64,000 nucleotides of DNA from Cupriavidus sp. MP-37. Its GTDB lineage: Bacteria; Pseudomonadota; Gammaproteobacteria; Burkholderiales; Burkholderiaceae. Shown piece by piece: positions 36,605 to 43,457 of the stretch. The stretch is from the NCBI RefSeq assembly GCF_020618415.1, contig NZ_CP085345.1, positions 558,001 to 622,000 on the forward strand. Reading direction: 5' to 3'. The notes beneath the pieces were generated by a model. That model did not search any database and was not told the origin of the DNA. It worked only from the letters and a program-made list of their open reading frames with translations. Position 1 is the stretch's first letter. Each line of letters starts with the position of its first letter. The position numbers and the translations under genes are program-made.

Positions 36605-37279
36605 ATGTGCACCAACTACGCCCCGGTCCAGCGCCGCATCCTGCGTGAGATCTTCGGCGTGGAGCCGCCCGCGGCGGTGTACAAGGCCGAGACCTACCCC
36701 GACTACGCTGCACCGATCGTGCGCGCCGATGACGACGGCAGACGCCGTGCCGACCTGGCCTCGTTCGGCATGGTGCCGCGCCAGCGCATTCCACCCGGCG
36801 CACGGCGCTACGACACCACCAATGCCCGCAGCGAAACCGTGGGCGAGCGCCCCGCCTTTGCGCGCTACTGGCGCCAGGGCCAGCTCTGCCTGATACCGGC
36901 CACGGCGTTCTATGAGTTTGCTTACCGCGACCACGCGGCCGACGGTGCGGCGCCGGGCAAGCCGGTGCGCTGGCGCGTCTGGCTGCCCGGCGAGCCGGCC
37001 CTGGGCATTGCCGGGCTGTGGCGCGGCTGGCCGGACCAGGCGCTGTCCTTCACCATGCTGACCGTCAGTTCGGCGCAGCACCCGCTGCTGCGGCGCTTCC
37101 ACAAGCCGGGCGACGAAAAGCGCTCGGTGGTCATCGTGCCGCGCGCGCAGTGGGACGACTGGCTCGCGTGCCGCGATCCCGAGGTGGCGCGCACCTTCCT
37201 GAAGCTGTTGCCGGCCGACGTCCTGCAGGCCGAACCGGCGCCCAAAGTGCAGGGAGCGCCGATTCCCGACGCCGATTAA
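36605..37279 (+). CDS. yedK: SOS response-associated peptidase / abasic-site crosslinking protein (YedK/HMCES)
   Basis: 224 residues from ATG 36605, which puts the catalytic Cys at position 2 (MCTNYAPV), as required since it forms the thiazolidine DNA-protein crosslink after Met removal. Other active-site residues: N73 (TTNARSE), E104 (PATAFYEF) and H166 (RRFHKPGDEKRS). The His loop differs from the usual HxRMP and reads FHKPGDEKR, a variant seen in a distinct subfamily. The protein shields abasic sites in single-stranded DNA. Divergent from the acyl-CoA synthetase; no LexA box was recognised by eye. Confidence 0.9.
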   Translation: MCTNYAPVQRRILREIFGVEPPAAVYKAETYPDYAAPIVRADDDGRRRADLASFGMVPRQRIPPGARRYDTTNARSETVGERPAFARYWRQGQLCLIPATAFYEFAYRDHAADGAAPGKPVRWRVWLPGEPALGIAGLWRGWPDQALSFTMLTVSSAQHPLLRRFHKPGDEKRSVVIVPRAQWDDWLACRDPEVARTFLKLLPADVLQAEPAPKVQGAPIPDAD

Positions 37280-37322
37280 CGCGACCGGCGCCGCGGCCGC
37301 AGGGTTGGGCCGCCGCGGTCCT

Positions 37323-37421
37323 TGCCATGGCGATTTTCCGGGCTACACTCGTTGCTGGACGCCGACGGGCGTCCTGTTGCTTGACGGGCCCCCGACCACC
37401 CCGGCCGGGGGCTCGTTTCTT
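37323..37421 (+). ncRNA. Candidate small RNA with promoter-like boxes and terminator
   Basis: Between the yedK stop and the convergent TonB receptor gene. A -35-like ttgcca (37323-37328) and -10-like tacact (37344-37349) are spaced 15 bases apart. Starting near 37356 is a perfect 7-bp hairpin ggacgcc-gacg-ggcgtcc (37357-37374), then a linker (tgttgcttga) and a strong terminator hairpin. The predicted RNA is about 65 nt. No match to a known family is claimed; the structure could also simply be the yedK 3' end. Confidence 0.4.
37385..37421 (+). terminator. Rho-independent terminator
   Basis: Ten-pair stem (cgggcccccg 37385-37394 with cgggggctcg 37406-37415, one G-U pair), 11-base loop, then tttctt. 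It terminates either yedK or the candidate small RNA. The T-tract is present only in the plus direction, so it does not serve the TonB receptor gene. Confidence 0.8.
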
Positions 37422-37438
37422 GGCGCGCCGCTTCCGGT

Positions 37439-39658
37439 TCAGAAGCGATAGGTGACGGTGCCCACCACCGTGCGGCGCGCGCCGAAATAGCAGTCGCCGC
37501 GCGCAAGGCAGGTGGTCAGGAACTGCTTGTCGAACAGGTTGTTGGCGTTCAGCGCGACCCGCAGCGGGCCGTGGTCATAGGCGATCATCGCGTCGTACAG
37601 CGTCACGCCGCCCACCCGGTTCTGATCGTTGCCGTCATAGCTGGGGCCGACATAGCGCAGGCCGCCGCCTGCCACGAAACCAGGGATCCCGAACAGCTTG
37701 AAGCGATAGTTGGCCCACAGCGACGCCATGTTCGACGGCGTGCTCGCCAGCTTCTTGCCGACTTCGGCCGGGGTGCCATCGATCACGCGCGCATCCAGGT
37801 AGGTGTAGGTCGCGATCAGGTCCAGCCGGTTCGTCAGCGACGCCAGGGCCTCGACCTCGATACCGCGCGTGCGCGCTTCGCCCACTTGCACCGAATCCGG
37901 AATGCCATTGACCACGCCGGCGGTCTTGCGGTTCTTCTCGCGCATGTCGAACGCCGCGATGGTCAGCGTGGCGTTCTTGCCCGGCGGCTGGTACTTGATG
38001 CCCGCCTCCCACTGCGACCCGCGCAGCGGCTTGAAGGCCTGGTTGGCCTTGTTGAAGCCGGCCAGCCCCTGGAACGACTCGGAGTAGCTGACGTACGGGT
38101 TCAGGCCGATGTCCGAGCGGTACATCAGGCCGGCGCGCTTGGTCAGCTCGCTGTCGTCGCGGCTGGCCGACGGCGTGTTGTCCTGCGCCGCGCGCGACCA
38201 GTCATAGCGCAGCCCCAGCATCAGCAGCCACTTGTTCCAGGCCAGCTGGTCCTGCACGTACAGGCCGGTTTGCGCCTGCGTGGCGGGATTCAGCGAGCGC
38301 GTGCCCGGCGCCGTGAAGTTGCCGTAGACCGGGTTGAACACATTGAGCGGCGCGGCGGAGCCGCCGACGCCGGTGGTCCCGGTGATTTCAGCATGCTGGT
38401 AGTCAACGCCCGTCAGCAGCGTGTGCTGGATCGGGCCGGTGCGGAAGTTGGTCTGTGCCTGCGTGTCTACCGCGAAGGAATTCAGCGTCGGCTGATTCAC
38501 GTAGACGGTGCGGTTCATCAGCGTGTTGCTGCCTGGCACCCAGCCACGATTGGCATCGTTGAATCGCGCGTAGATACTGCGGTAGTCCACCGAACTGTGC
38601 GAATACCGCAGGTTCTGCCGCACCGTCACGGTGTCATTGAACTTGTGCTGGAATTCGTAGCCGACCGACTGCTGCTCCGCGGTGTAGCGGTCAAAGCCGG
38701 GTTCGCTGATGAACAGATGGTCGGGAATCTGCCCGCCCGGGTTCGGAGTCAGCGTGCCGCGCCACGGGAAGAAACCGACCGAGGTCCCGCTCACATCGCG
38801 CTGGAAATTGGCCAGCAGCGTCAGCGAGGTGTCCTGCGTCGGCCGCCATGTCAGCGAGGGCGCGAGCAGGTAGCGGTTGTCCTGTACGTAGTCCACCTGC
38901 GTGTCGCTGTCGCGCGCCAGCGCCACCAGTCGGTACAGCCACTTGCCGTCCGCATCGAGCGGCCCGGTCACGTCGGCCTGCACCTGCTTGCGGTTGTAGT
39001 TGCCGAACTGCACCCCGATCTCGCGCGCCGCTTCCGGTTGCGGGCGCTTGCTGACCAGGTTCAGGATGCCGCCGACCGCCCCTTGCCCGAACAGCATCGA
39101 CGACGGCCCGCGCAGTACATCGATGCGCTCCAGGGCGTAAACGTCGGGACGCACGTTGTTGTAGAAGCCGACCTGGTTCAGCAGGCCATCGCGGTATTGC
39201 GTGAAATCCGTGCCACGGAACTTGCCCCAGTCGCCACGCGCGTCATTGCCGTAGGGACCGGCGTAGACCCCGGCGCTATAGCCGATGGCCTGCTGCACGC
39301 TTTGCGCGCCCTGCGCCTCCATGCGGTCGCGCGTGATGACGGTGATCGACTGCGGCGTCTCCATCACCGGCGTGTCGGTCTTGGTGGCGGTGGCGCTGCG
39401 TTTTGCCACAAAGCCATGGACCGGGCCGGTAGCGGTTTCATCGTCGTTGCTGGCCCGGACCGTGACCGCCGGAAGCTCGGCAGCGGCCGTGGCGGTGGCC
39501 GTCGCCGGTGCGGCGGGCGCGGTGGCCTGGCCTGACTGCGCAAATACGCCGCCGGCCTGCAGGCTCAGCACGAGGGTGGTCAGGGAAAGACGGCATGGGG
39601 TGACAAGCGCGGAGCGGGCAAAGCGTCGCTTCGCCCGCGGGATGGGGTGCAGAGGCAT
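37439..39658 (-). CDS. TonB-dependent siderophore receptor
   Basis: 739 residues from ATG 39658 (a GTG lies one codon upstream). Signal peptide region MPLHPIPRAKRRFARSALVTPCRLSLTTLVLSLQAGGVFAQ. The plug domain has METPQSITVITRDRMEAQGAQSVQQAIGYSAGVYAGPYG and RGPSSMLFGQGAVGGILNLVSKRP; the FpvA/FhuA-like barrel ends in YDAMIAYDHGPLRVALNANNLFDKQFL...VGTVTYRF with terminal Phe. It imports ferric siderophore with TonB energy. There is no long N-terminal signalling domain for an ECF sigma factor, and no biosynthetic genes are near. Regulation by Fur is likely; a nested inverted repeat lies upstream. Confidence 0.93.
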   Translation of the reverse strand: MPLHPIPRAKRRFARSALVTPCRLSLTTLVLSLQAGGVFAQSGQATAPAAPATATATAAAELPAVTVRASNDDETATGPVHGFVAKRSATATKTDTPVMETPQSITVITRDRMEAQGAQSVQQAIGYSAGVYAGPYGNDARGDWGKFRGTDFTQYRDGLLNQVGFYNNVRPDVYALERIDVLRGPSSMLFGQGAVGGILNLVSKRPQPEAAREIGVQFGNYNRKQVQADVTGPLDADGKWLYRLVALARDSDTQVDYVQDNRYLLAPSLTWRPTQDTSLTLLANFQRDVSGTSVGFFPWRGTLTPNPGGQIPDHLFISEPGFDRYTAEQQSVGYEFQHKFNDTVTVRQNLRYSHSSVDYRSIYARFNDANRGWVPGSNTLMNRTVYVNQPTLNSFAVDTQAQTNFRTGPIQHTLLTGVDYQHAEITGTTGVGGSAAPLNVFNPVYGNFTAPGTRSLNPATQAQTGLYVQDQLAWNKWLLMLGLRYDWSRAAQDNTPSASRDDSELTKRAGLMYRSDIGLNPYVSYSESFQGLAGFNKANQAFKPLRGSQWEAGIKYQPPGKNATLTIAAFDMREKNRKTAGVVNGIPDSVQVGEARTRGIEVEALASLTNRLDLIATYTYLDARVIDGTPAEVGKKLASTPSNMASLWANYRFKLFGIPGFVAGGGLRYVGPSYDGNDQNRVGGVTLYDAMIAYDHGPLRVALNANNLFDKQFLTTCLARGDCYFGARRTVVGTVTYRF

Positions 39659-39710
39659 CACTCAGGGGTCGGAAGGTAGCGATGCCGAAAAACCGGCATC
39701 TCAAGGGAAA

Positions 39711-39754
39711 AATTCTGATTACGAATAGGAATGATTCGTGATTACATCAGAATT
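39711..39754. promoter_or_regulatory. Nested inverted repeats upstream of the siderophore receptor (possible Fur region)
   Basis: Outer perfect 9-bp arms aattctgat (39711-39719) and atcagaatt (39746-39754); inner arms acgaat (39721-39726) and attcgt (39734-39739). The core is AT-rich and 60-95 bases upstream of the receptor ATG, where a Fur site is expected. It does not match the classical 19-bp Fur consensus closely, so another regulator is possible. Confidence 0.5.
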
Positions 39755-39847
39755 GTAGCCTGAATGTGTCAGAAGCGAGACATATGGCCATGGCTTTTCA
39801 TGGATTTATCCCGCTGAAGTGTCCGATGTCCGACCCCTTCGATTCGG

Positions 39848-39881
39848 TTGAATCATTTATGCTGTAGCATAAATGATTCAA
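39848..39881. promoter_or_regulatory. 34-bp palindrome upstream of the BrnA-like gene
   Basis: Perfect 16-base arms ttgaatcatttatgct (39848-39863) and agcataaatgattcaa (39866-39881) around gt. It ends 24 bases before the antitoxin ATG and contains -10-like tatgct. Probably the autoregulatory operator bound by the ribbon-helix-helix antitoxin. Confidence 0.65.
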
Positions 39882-39905
39882 CGCCAGTTCCGGAGTTGCG
39901 AAACT

Positions 39906-40247
39906 ATGATCACAAAGCCTGACCTCATCCGCCCCACCCCCGCAGAGGACGCCACCATTGCGCGCGGCATTGCGGAAGACCGCGATGCAGTGTCAGTGCC
40001 GACAGAACAGTTCAAGGAGATGCGCTCAGCGCGGGAGGTGCTCGGCAAGGATAAAGCCGATGCACTGGCGAAACGCCGCGGCAGGCCGGCCAAACCCGCC
40101 AGCGAACGCAAGGTCAATCAGACGCTACGCATCGATCCCGACGTGCTGGCGGCCTACAAGGCAACCGGCAGCGGCTGGCAAACGCTGATGAACGAGGCGC
40201 TGCGAGACTATGCGGCAGCGCGCCGGATGCTGCTGCCCAGACGATAA
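39906..40247 (+). CDS. BrnA-family antitoxin (orphan, no BrnT toxin seen)
   Basis: 113 residues from ATG 39906. The C-terminal half, KRRGRPAKPASERKVNQTLRIDPDVLAAYKATGSGWQTLMNEALRDYAA, matches the BrnA/DUF4415 antitoxin pattern: a Lys/Arg-rich linker, then a ribbon-helix-helix DNA-binding fold with the GxGWQTxxNxALR end. BrnA normally follows a ~90-residue BrnT RNase toxin gene and represses the pair. Here the 247 bases upstream hold no toxin-sized frame, and the downstream gene is a convergent TetR. It is therefore an orphan or a free-standing RHH repressor acting through the 34-bp palindrome. Confidence 0.75.
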   Translation: MITKPDLIRPTPAEDATIARGIAEDRDAVSVPTEQFKEMRSAREVLGKDKADALAKRRGRPAKPASERKVNQTLRIDPDVLAAYKATGSGWQTLMNEALRDYAAARRMLLPRR

Positions 40248-40262
40248 GCCCGGACGATCTCT

Positions 40263-40808
40263 TCAATCGTCCTGCAGGCGGCCAAGGAATCGCCTCCCCG
40301 CCTCGATCACCCCGCTATCCGGCCGCATCTGATAGCGCACGATCATGCCCTCGATGCACAGCATCGCCTCCGCCGCCACGGCCTGTGGCGCAGGCAGGTC
40401 CAGGCGCGCCGCGAGTTCGGCGATGAAGGCCTCCAGCTCGGCCTTATGGGCCGCCGCCTGCTGCTGGGCCTGCGCATCGCCGGCTTCGGCCACCACATTG
40501 ATGAAGGCGCAGCCGCGGAAGTCGCTGCCGAACCAGTCGGCCAGCGTATCGGCGATCACATCCAGGCGCGGCCGCGCCGCCAGGCGGGCTTCCACGTCCT
40601 GGCGGAACCACGCCATCCACTCGTCATGCCGGCGCGCCAGGAACGCCGCGATCAGCGCGTTCTTGGAGGCGAAATGGCGGTAGAGCGACATCTTGGCGAC
40701 GCCGGATTCGGCAATGATCCGGTCGATGCCGGTGGCGCGGTAGCCCTCCTGGTAGAACAGGCGGGCGGCGGTGTCGAGGATGCGGTCGCGGGCGGAAGGC
40801 GTGGCCAT
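40263..40808 (-). CDS. TetR/AcrR family transcriptional regulator
   Basis: 181 residues from ATG 40808. The helix-turn-helix is ARDRILDTAARLFYQEGYRATGIDRIIAESGVAKMSLYRHFASKNALIAAFL; the ligand domain has FGSDFRGCAFINVVAEAGDAQAQQQAAAHKAELEAFIAELA, typical of the group with a conserved GCAFINA segment. An operator-like palindrome lies 79-92 bases upstream (40887-40900), and near-identical palindromes stand before the DUF1348 gene at 45274-45753. That gene is thus a probable target. Convergent with the BrnA-like gene. Confidence 0.9.
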   Translation of the reverse strand: MATPSARDRILDTAARLFYQEGYRATGIDRIIAESGVAKMSLYRHFASKNALIAAFLARRHDEWMAWFRQDVEARLAARPRLDVIADTLADWFGSDFRGCAFINVVAEAGDAQAQQQAAAHKAELEAFIAELAARLDLPAPQAVAAEAMLCIEGMIVRYQMRPDSGVIEAGRRFLGRLQDD

Positions 40809-40886
40809 GTAATGCAAGCTTGCGTAGCGGGAACAGGAGAAACAGCCCGGGCAGCGCGCCGCCGGGCTGTGTCTCGATACTATGAC

Positions 40887-40900
40887 AGACAGACCTGTCT
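40887..40900. promoter_or_regulatory. TetR operator (own gene)
   Basis: agacagacctgtct: arms match except for the two central pairs. It differs from the copies upstream of the DUF1348 gene by one base each (reading the appropriate strand). It lies between the TetR start and the stop of the flavoprotein gene, placing it in the TetR promoter. Confidence 0.65.
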
Positions 40901-40916
40901 AGCAAACACCGCAGAT

Positions 40917-42317
40917 TCAGCCTTCAAGCCTGGCGGCCGCATCGCGCAGCGCGGTGCGCAGGCCCTCTTCCACCACCGGGTGGTAGAACGGCATCGTCAG
41001 CATCTGCGCGATGGTCAGCCCCTGCTGGTACGACCACGCCAGCAGGTGGGCGATATTCTCGGCGCGCGGGCCGGTCCATTCGGCGCCCAGGAAGCGGCCC
41101 GTGGTCTTGTCGGCATAGACGTGCATCAGCCCCCGGTTCTTCAGCATGACGCGGCTGCGGCCCTGGTCTTCGAAGCTGACTGCGCCGGTCACGAAGCTGT
41201 CTTCCCCATTCGCCGCAAGGTCTGCGTAGCGCTGGCCGACCATCGCGATCTGCGGATCCGTGAACACCACCGCGATCGGCGCGCGGCGCGCCAGCGGCTT
41301 CACCTGCGGATAGCTGGCGGCGTTCTCGCCGGCGGCCTTGCCTTCGTCGGCGGCCTCGTGCAGCAGCGGCAGGATGTTGTTGGCGTCGCCGGCGATAAAG
41401 ACCGGCGCGTTGCCGCACTGGAGCGTGTGCGCATCGAACAGCGGCACGCCGCGCGCATCCAGCGCCAGGCCGGTGTTTTCCAGGGCCAGGCCGCGCACAT
41501 TGGGCGCGCGGCCGGTGGCTGCCAGGGCGTAGTCGAAGCGCTCGGTCACGCTACGGCCTTCGCGGTCGAGGTAGGTCACCACCACCTGGTCGCCGTCGCG
41601 GCCCATGTCGGTCACCTTGGCGTCGGGGTCGAGATAGAACTCCTGGTTGAAGGTGCGCGCCGCCTCGGCGCGGATCACCGGATCGGTCAGCGGCCCGAGC
41701 GACCCGCTGACACCGAACACACGCACCCGCACGCCCAGCCGCGACAGCGCCTGGCCCAGCTCCAGCCCGATCACGCCGGGGCCGAACACGACCACGCTGC
41801 CGGGCAGGTCCTGCCACGAGAACACATCGTCATTGACGATCAGGCGGTCGCCGAACACCTGGAACGGCGCCGGCAGCACCGGCGTGGAGCCGGTGGCGAT
41901 GACCACGCGGCTGGCGCGCACGGTGGTGTGCCCGTCCACTTCGAGCGTGGTGGTGTCGATAAAGCGGGCATAGCCGCGAATGCGGTCGGCCTGCGCAATG
42001 TTCTCCACGCCGCGCACCACGAAGCCGACAAAGCGGTCGCGCTCGCTGCGCACGCGCGCCATCACCTCGCGGCCGTCGATGCGGATCTGGCCGTCGACAT
42101 GGACGCCGAACGGCGCGGTGTGGCGCAGTTCGTGCGCAGCCTCGGCGGCGGCGATCAGCAGCTTGGACGGCATGCAGCCCACGCGGGCACAGGTGGTGCC
42201 GTAGGGGCCGCCCTCGATGATCACGGCGCGCTTGCCCGCCGCAATCGCGGCGCGGTAGGCGGCAAGGCCGGCGGTGCCTGCGCCGATCACGGCGACGTCG
42301 GTCTGGATGGTGGTCAT
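40917..42317 (-). CDS. Pyridine nucleotide-disulfide oxidoreductase, dihydrolipoyl dehydrogenase-like
   Basis: 466 residues from ATG 42317. FAD site VAVIGAGTAGLAAYRAA, redox pair C43/C48 in TTCARVGCMPSK, NAD(P) site VVVFGPGVIGLELGQAL, and C-terminal FYHPVVEEGLRTALRD with the His-Glu dyad of dihydrolipoamide dehydrogenases. The redox loop GPYGTTCARVGC differs from the canonical GGTCLNVGC, as in the stand-alone Lpd3/soluble-transhydrogenase-like group. No 2-oxoacid dehydrogenase subunits are nearby, so the disulfide or quinone substrate is unknown. It precedes the peroxiredoxin-glutaredoxin gene's end by 154 bases on the same strand, which hints at a role in thiol reduction. Confidence 0.88.
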   Translation of the reverse strand: MTTIQTDVAVIGAGTAGLAAYRAAIAAGKRAVIIEGGPYGTTCARVGCMPSKLLIAAAEAAHELRHTAPFGVHVDGQIRIDGREVMARVRSERDRFVGFVVRGVENIAQADRIRGYARFIDTTTLEVDGHTTVRASRVVIATGSTPVLPAPFQVFGDRLIVNDDVFSWQDLPGSVVVFGPGVIGLELGQALSRLGVRVRVFGVSGSLGPLTDPVIRAEAARTFNQEFYLDPDAKVTDMGRDGDQVVVTYLDREGRSVTERFDYALAATGRAPNVRGLALENTGLALDARGVPLFDAHTLQCGNAPVFIAGDANNILPLLHEAADEGKAAGENAASYPQVKPLARRAPIAVVFTDPQIAMVGQRYADLAANGEDSFVTGAVSFEDQGRSRVMLKNRGLMHVYADKTTGRFLGAEWTGPRAENIAHLLAWSYQQGLTIAQMLTMPFYHPVVEEGLRTALRDAAARLEG

Positions 42318-42471
42318 GGCGGTGGTTCCTTTGTGTTCTGAAGCGTCAGGCTGGGTCAATCAGCGGGCTGGATGGCGCTGCCCGGCGCGGTTCGGGCAAG
42401 GCGGCGCCATCGGGTCCGGCGACTGCCGGCCCCGTGGATCGGGGCAAGAATGGGAATCGGCTGATTGGGGC

Positions 42472-43203
42472 TCAGGCGGCCAGGTACTGCTGCAGCGCTT
42501 CGGCGCCGCCGATCAGCTTGCCATTGATAAAGACCTGCGGTGCGGTCATCTCGCCCGACACGGCGCCCAGCACCTTGCCGCGCACCTTGTTGTCGAGCGG
42601 CACGTCGACGTAGTCGAAGCCGTTGTCGTCGAGCAGCTGCTTGGCCTTGGCGCAGAACGAGCAGCCGACCTTGGAGAACACCACCACCTGGTCGGGCTTG
42701 CGCGCGCCGGGGGCAATGTAGGCCAGCATGGTGTCGGCGTCGGACACCTTGAACGGGTCGCCCGGCTCTTCCGGCTCGATGAACATCTTCTGCACCACGC
42801 CGTCCTTGACCAGCATCGCATAGCGCCAGCTGCGCTTGCCGAAGCCCAGGTCGGCCTTGTCCACCAGCATGCCCATGCCTTCGGTGAATTCACCGTTGCC
42901 ATCGGGAATCATGGTGATGTTTGCGGATTCCTGGTCCTTGGCCCATTCGTTCATGACGAAGGTGTCGTTCACCGACACGCACAGGATGTCGTCGACGCCG
43001 TGCCTGGCGAACACCGGCGCCAGTTCGTTGTAGCGCGGCAGGTGGGTCGAGGAACAGGTGGGCGTGAACGCGCCGGGCAGCGAGAACACCACCACGGTCT
43101 TGCCGTCGAACAGCTCGCCGGTGGTGATGGTTTTCCACTCGTTGTCTTCACGCACACGGAAAGCGACATTGGGAACGCGTTGGCCTTCGCGGGATTGCAG
43201 CAT
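42472..43203 (-). CDS. Peroxiredoxin-glutaredoxin fusion protein (hybrid Prx5)
   Basis: 243 residues from ATG 43203. The N-terminal Prx5 domain has peroxidatic Cys50 in [19 protein letters not shown]; the C-terminal glutaredoxin domain has C181-S-F-C184 ([15 protein letters not shown]) and [14 protein letters not shown]. These hybrids, first described in Haemophilus and Chromatium, reduce peroxides with glutathione as electron source without a separate glutaredoxin. The longer open frame upstream is not conserved. The 254-base region to the divergent dipeptidase gene holds several inverted repeats that may respond to oxidation. Confidence 0.93.
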   Translation of the reverse strand: MLQSREGQRVPNVAFRVREDNEWKTITTGELFDGKTVVVFSLPGAFTPTCSSTHLPRYNELAPVFARHGVDDILCVSVNDTFVMNEWAKDQESANITMIPDGNGEFTEGMGMLVDKADLGFGKRSWRYAMLVKDGVVQKMFIEPEEPGDPFKVSDADTMLAYIAPGARKPDQVVVFSKVGCSFCAKAKQLLDDNGFDYVDVPLDNKVRGKVLGAVSGEMTAPQVFINGKLIGGAEALQQYLAA

Positions 43204-43293
43204 CAGTTCACTCCTGGTTCTGGATCGGGTTGGTTCGGCTGCGGGTTGCAGCGAAGGCCCCATTTTGTAGACCGGGAAGTGATTTGTACAATT

Positions 43294-43312
43294 CATCGTT
43301 TCAAAAACGATG
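43294..43312. promoter_or_regulatory. Inverted repeat upstream of the peroxiredoxin gene
   Basis: Perfect 8-bp arms catcgttt / aaacgatg with a 3-base centre, about 91 bases upstream of the peroxiredoxin start. Candidate site for a peroxide-responsive LysR-type regulator; it is not a clear OxyR consensus. Confidence 0.45.
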
Positions 43313-43380
43313 ATTGTCAAAGACTATGATTGACGGATAGGCACCTTCTATCGGTCCGGAAGCTGTCCAGCCCGCGCGGA

Positions 43381-43400
43381 CGAAAAAGCATATTTTTTCG
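43381..43400. promoter_or_regulatory. AT-rich inverted repeat upstream of the M20 dipeptidase gene
   Basis: Perfect 7-bp arms cgaaaaa / tttttcg around gcatat, 58 bases before the dipeptidase ATG. May be an operator or part of the promoter. Confidence 0.35.
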
Positions 43401-43457
43401 GGAAAACCCAGGGGAGTGCCCTATCATGCGGCATCTCCTCAGACTCCGTTCTTCGCA

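Noticed and set aside
39848..39881. Possible dif/XerCD or lox-type recombination site
   Set aside because: It is a near-continuous palindrome with a 2-base centre rather than 11-6-11 arms, and no recombinase gene is adjacent; an operator is more likely.
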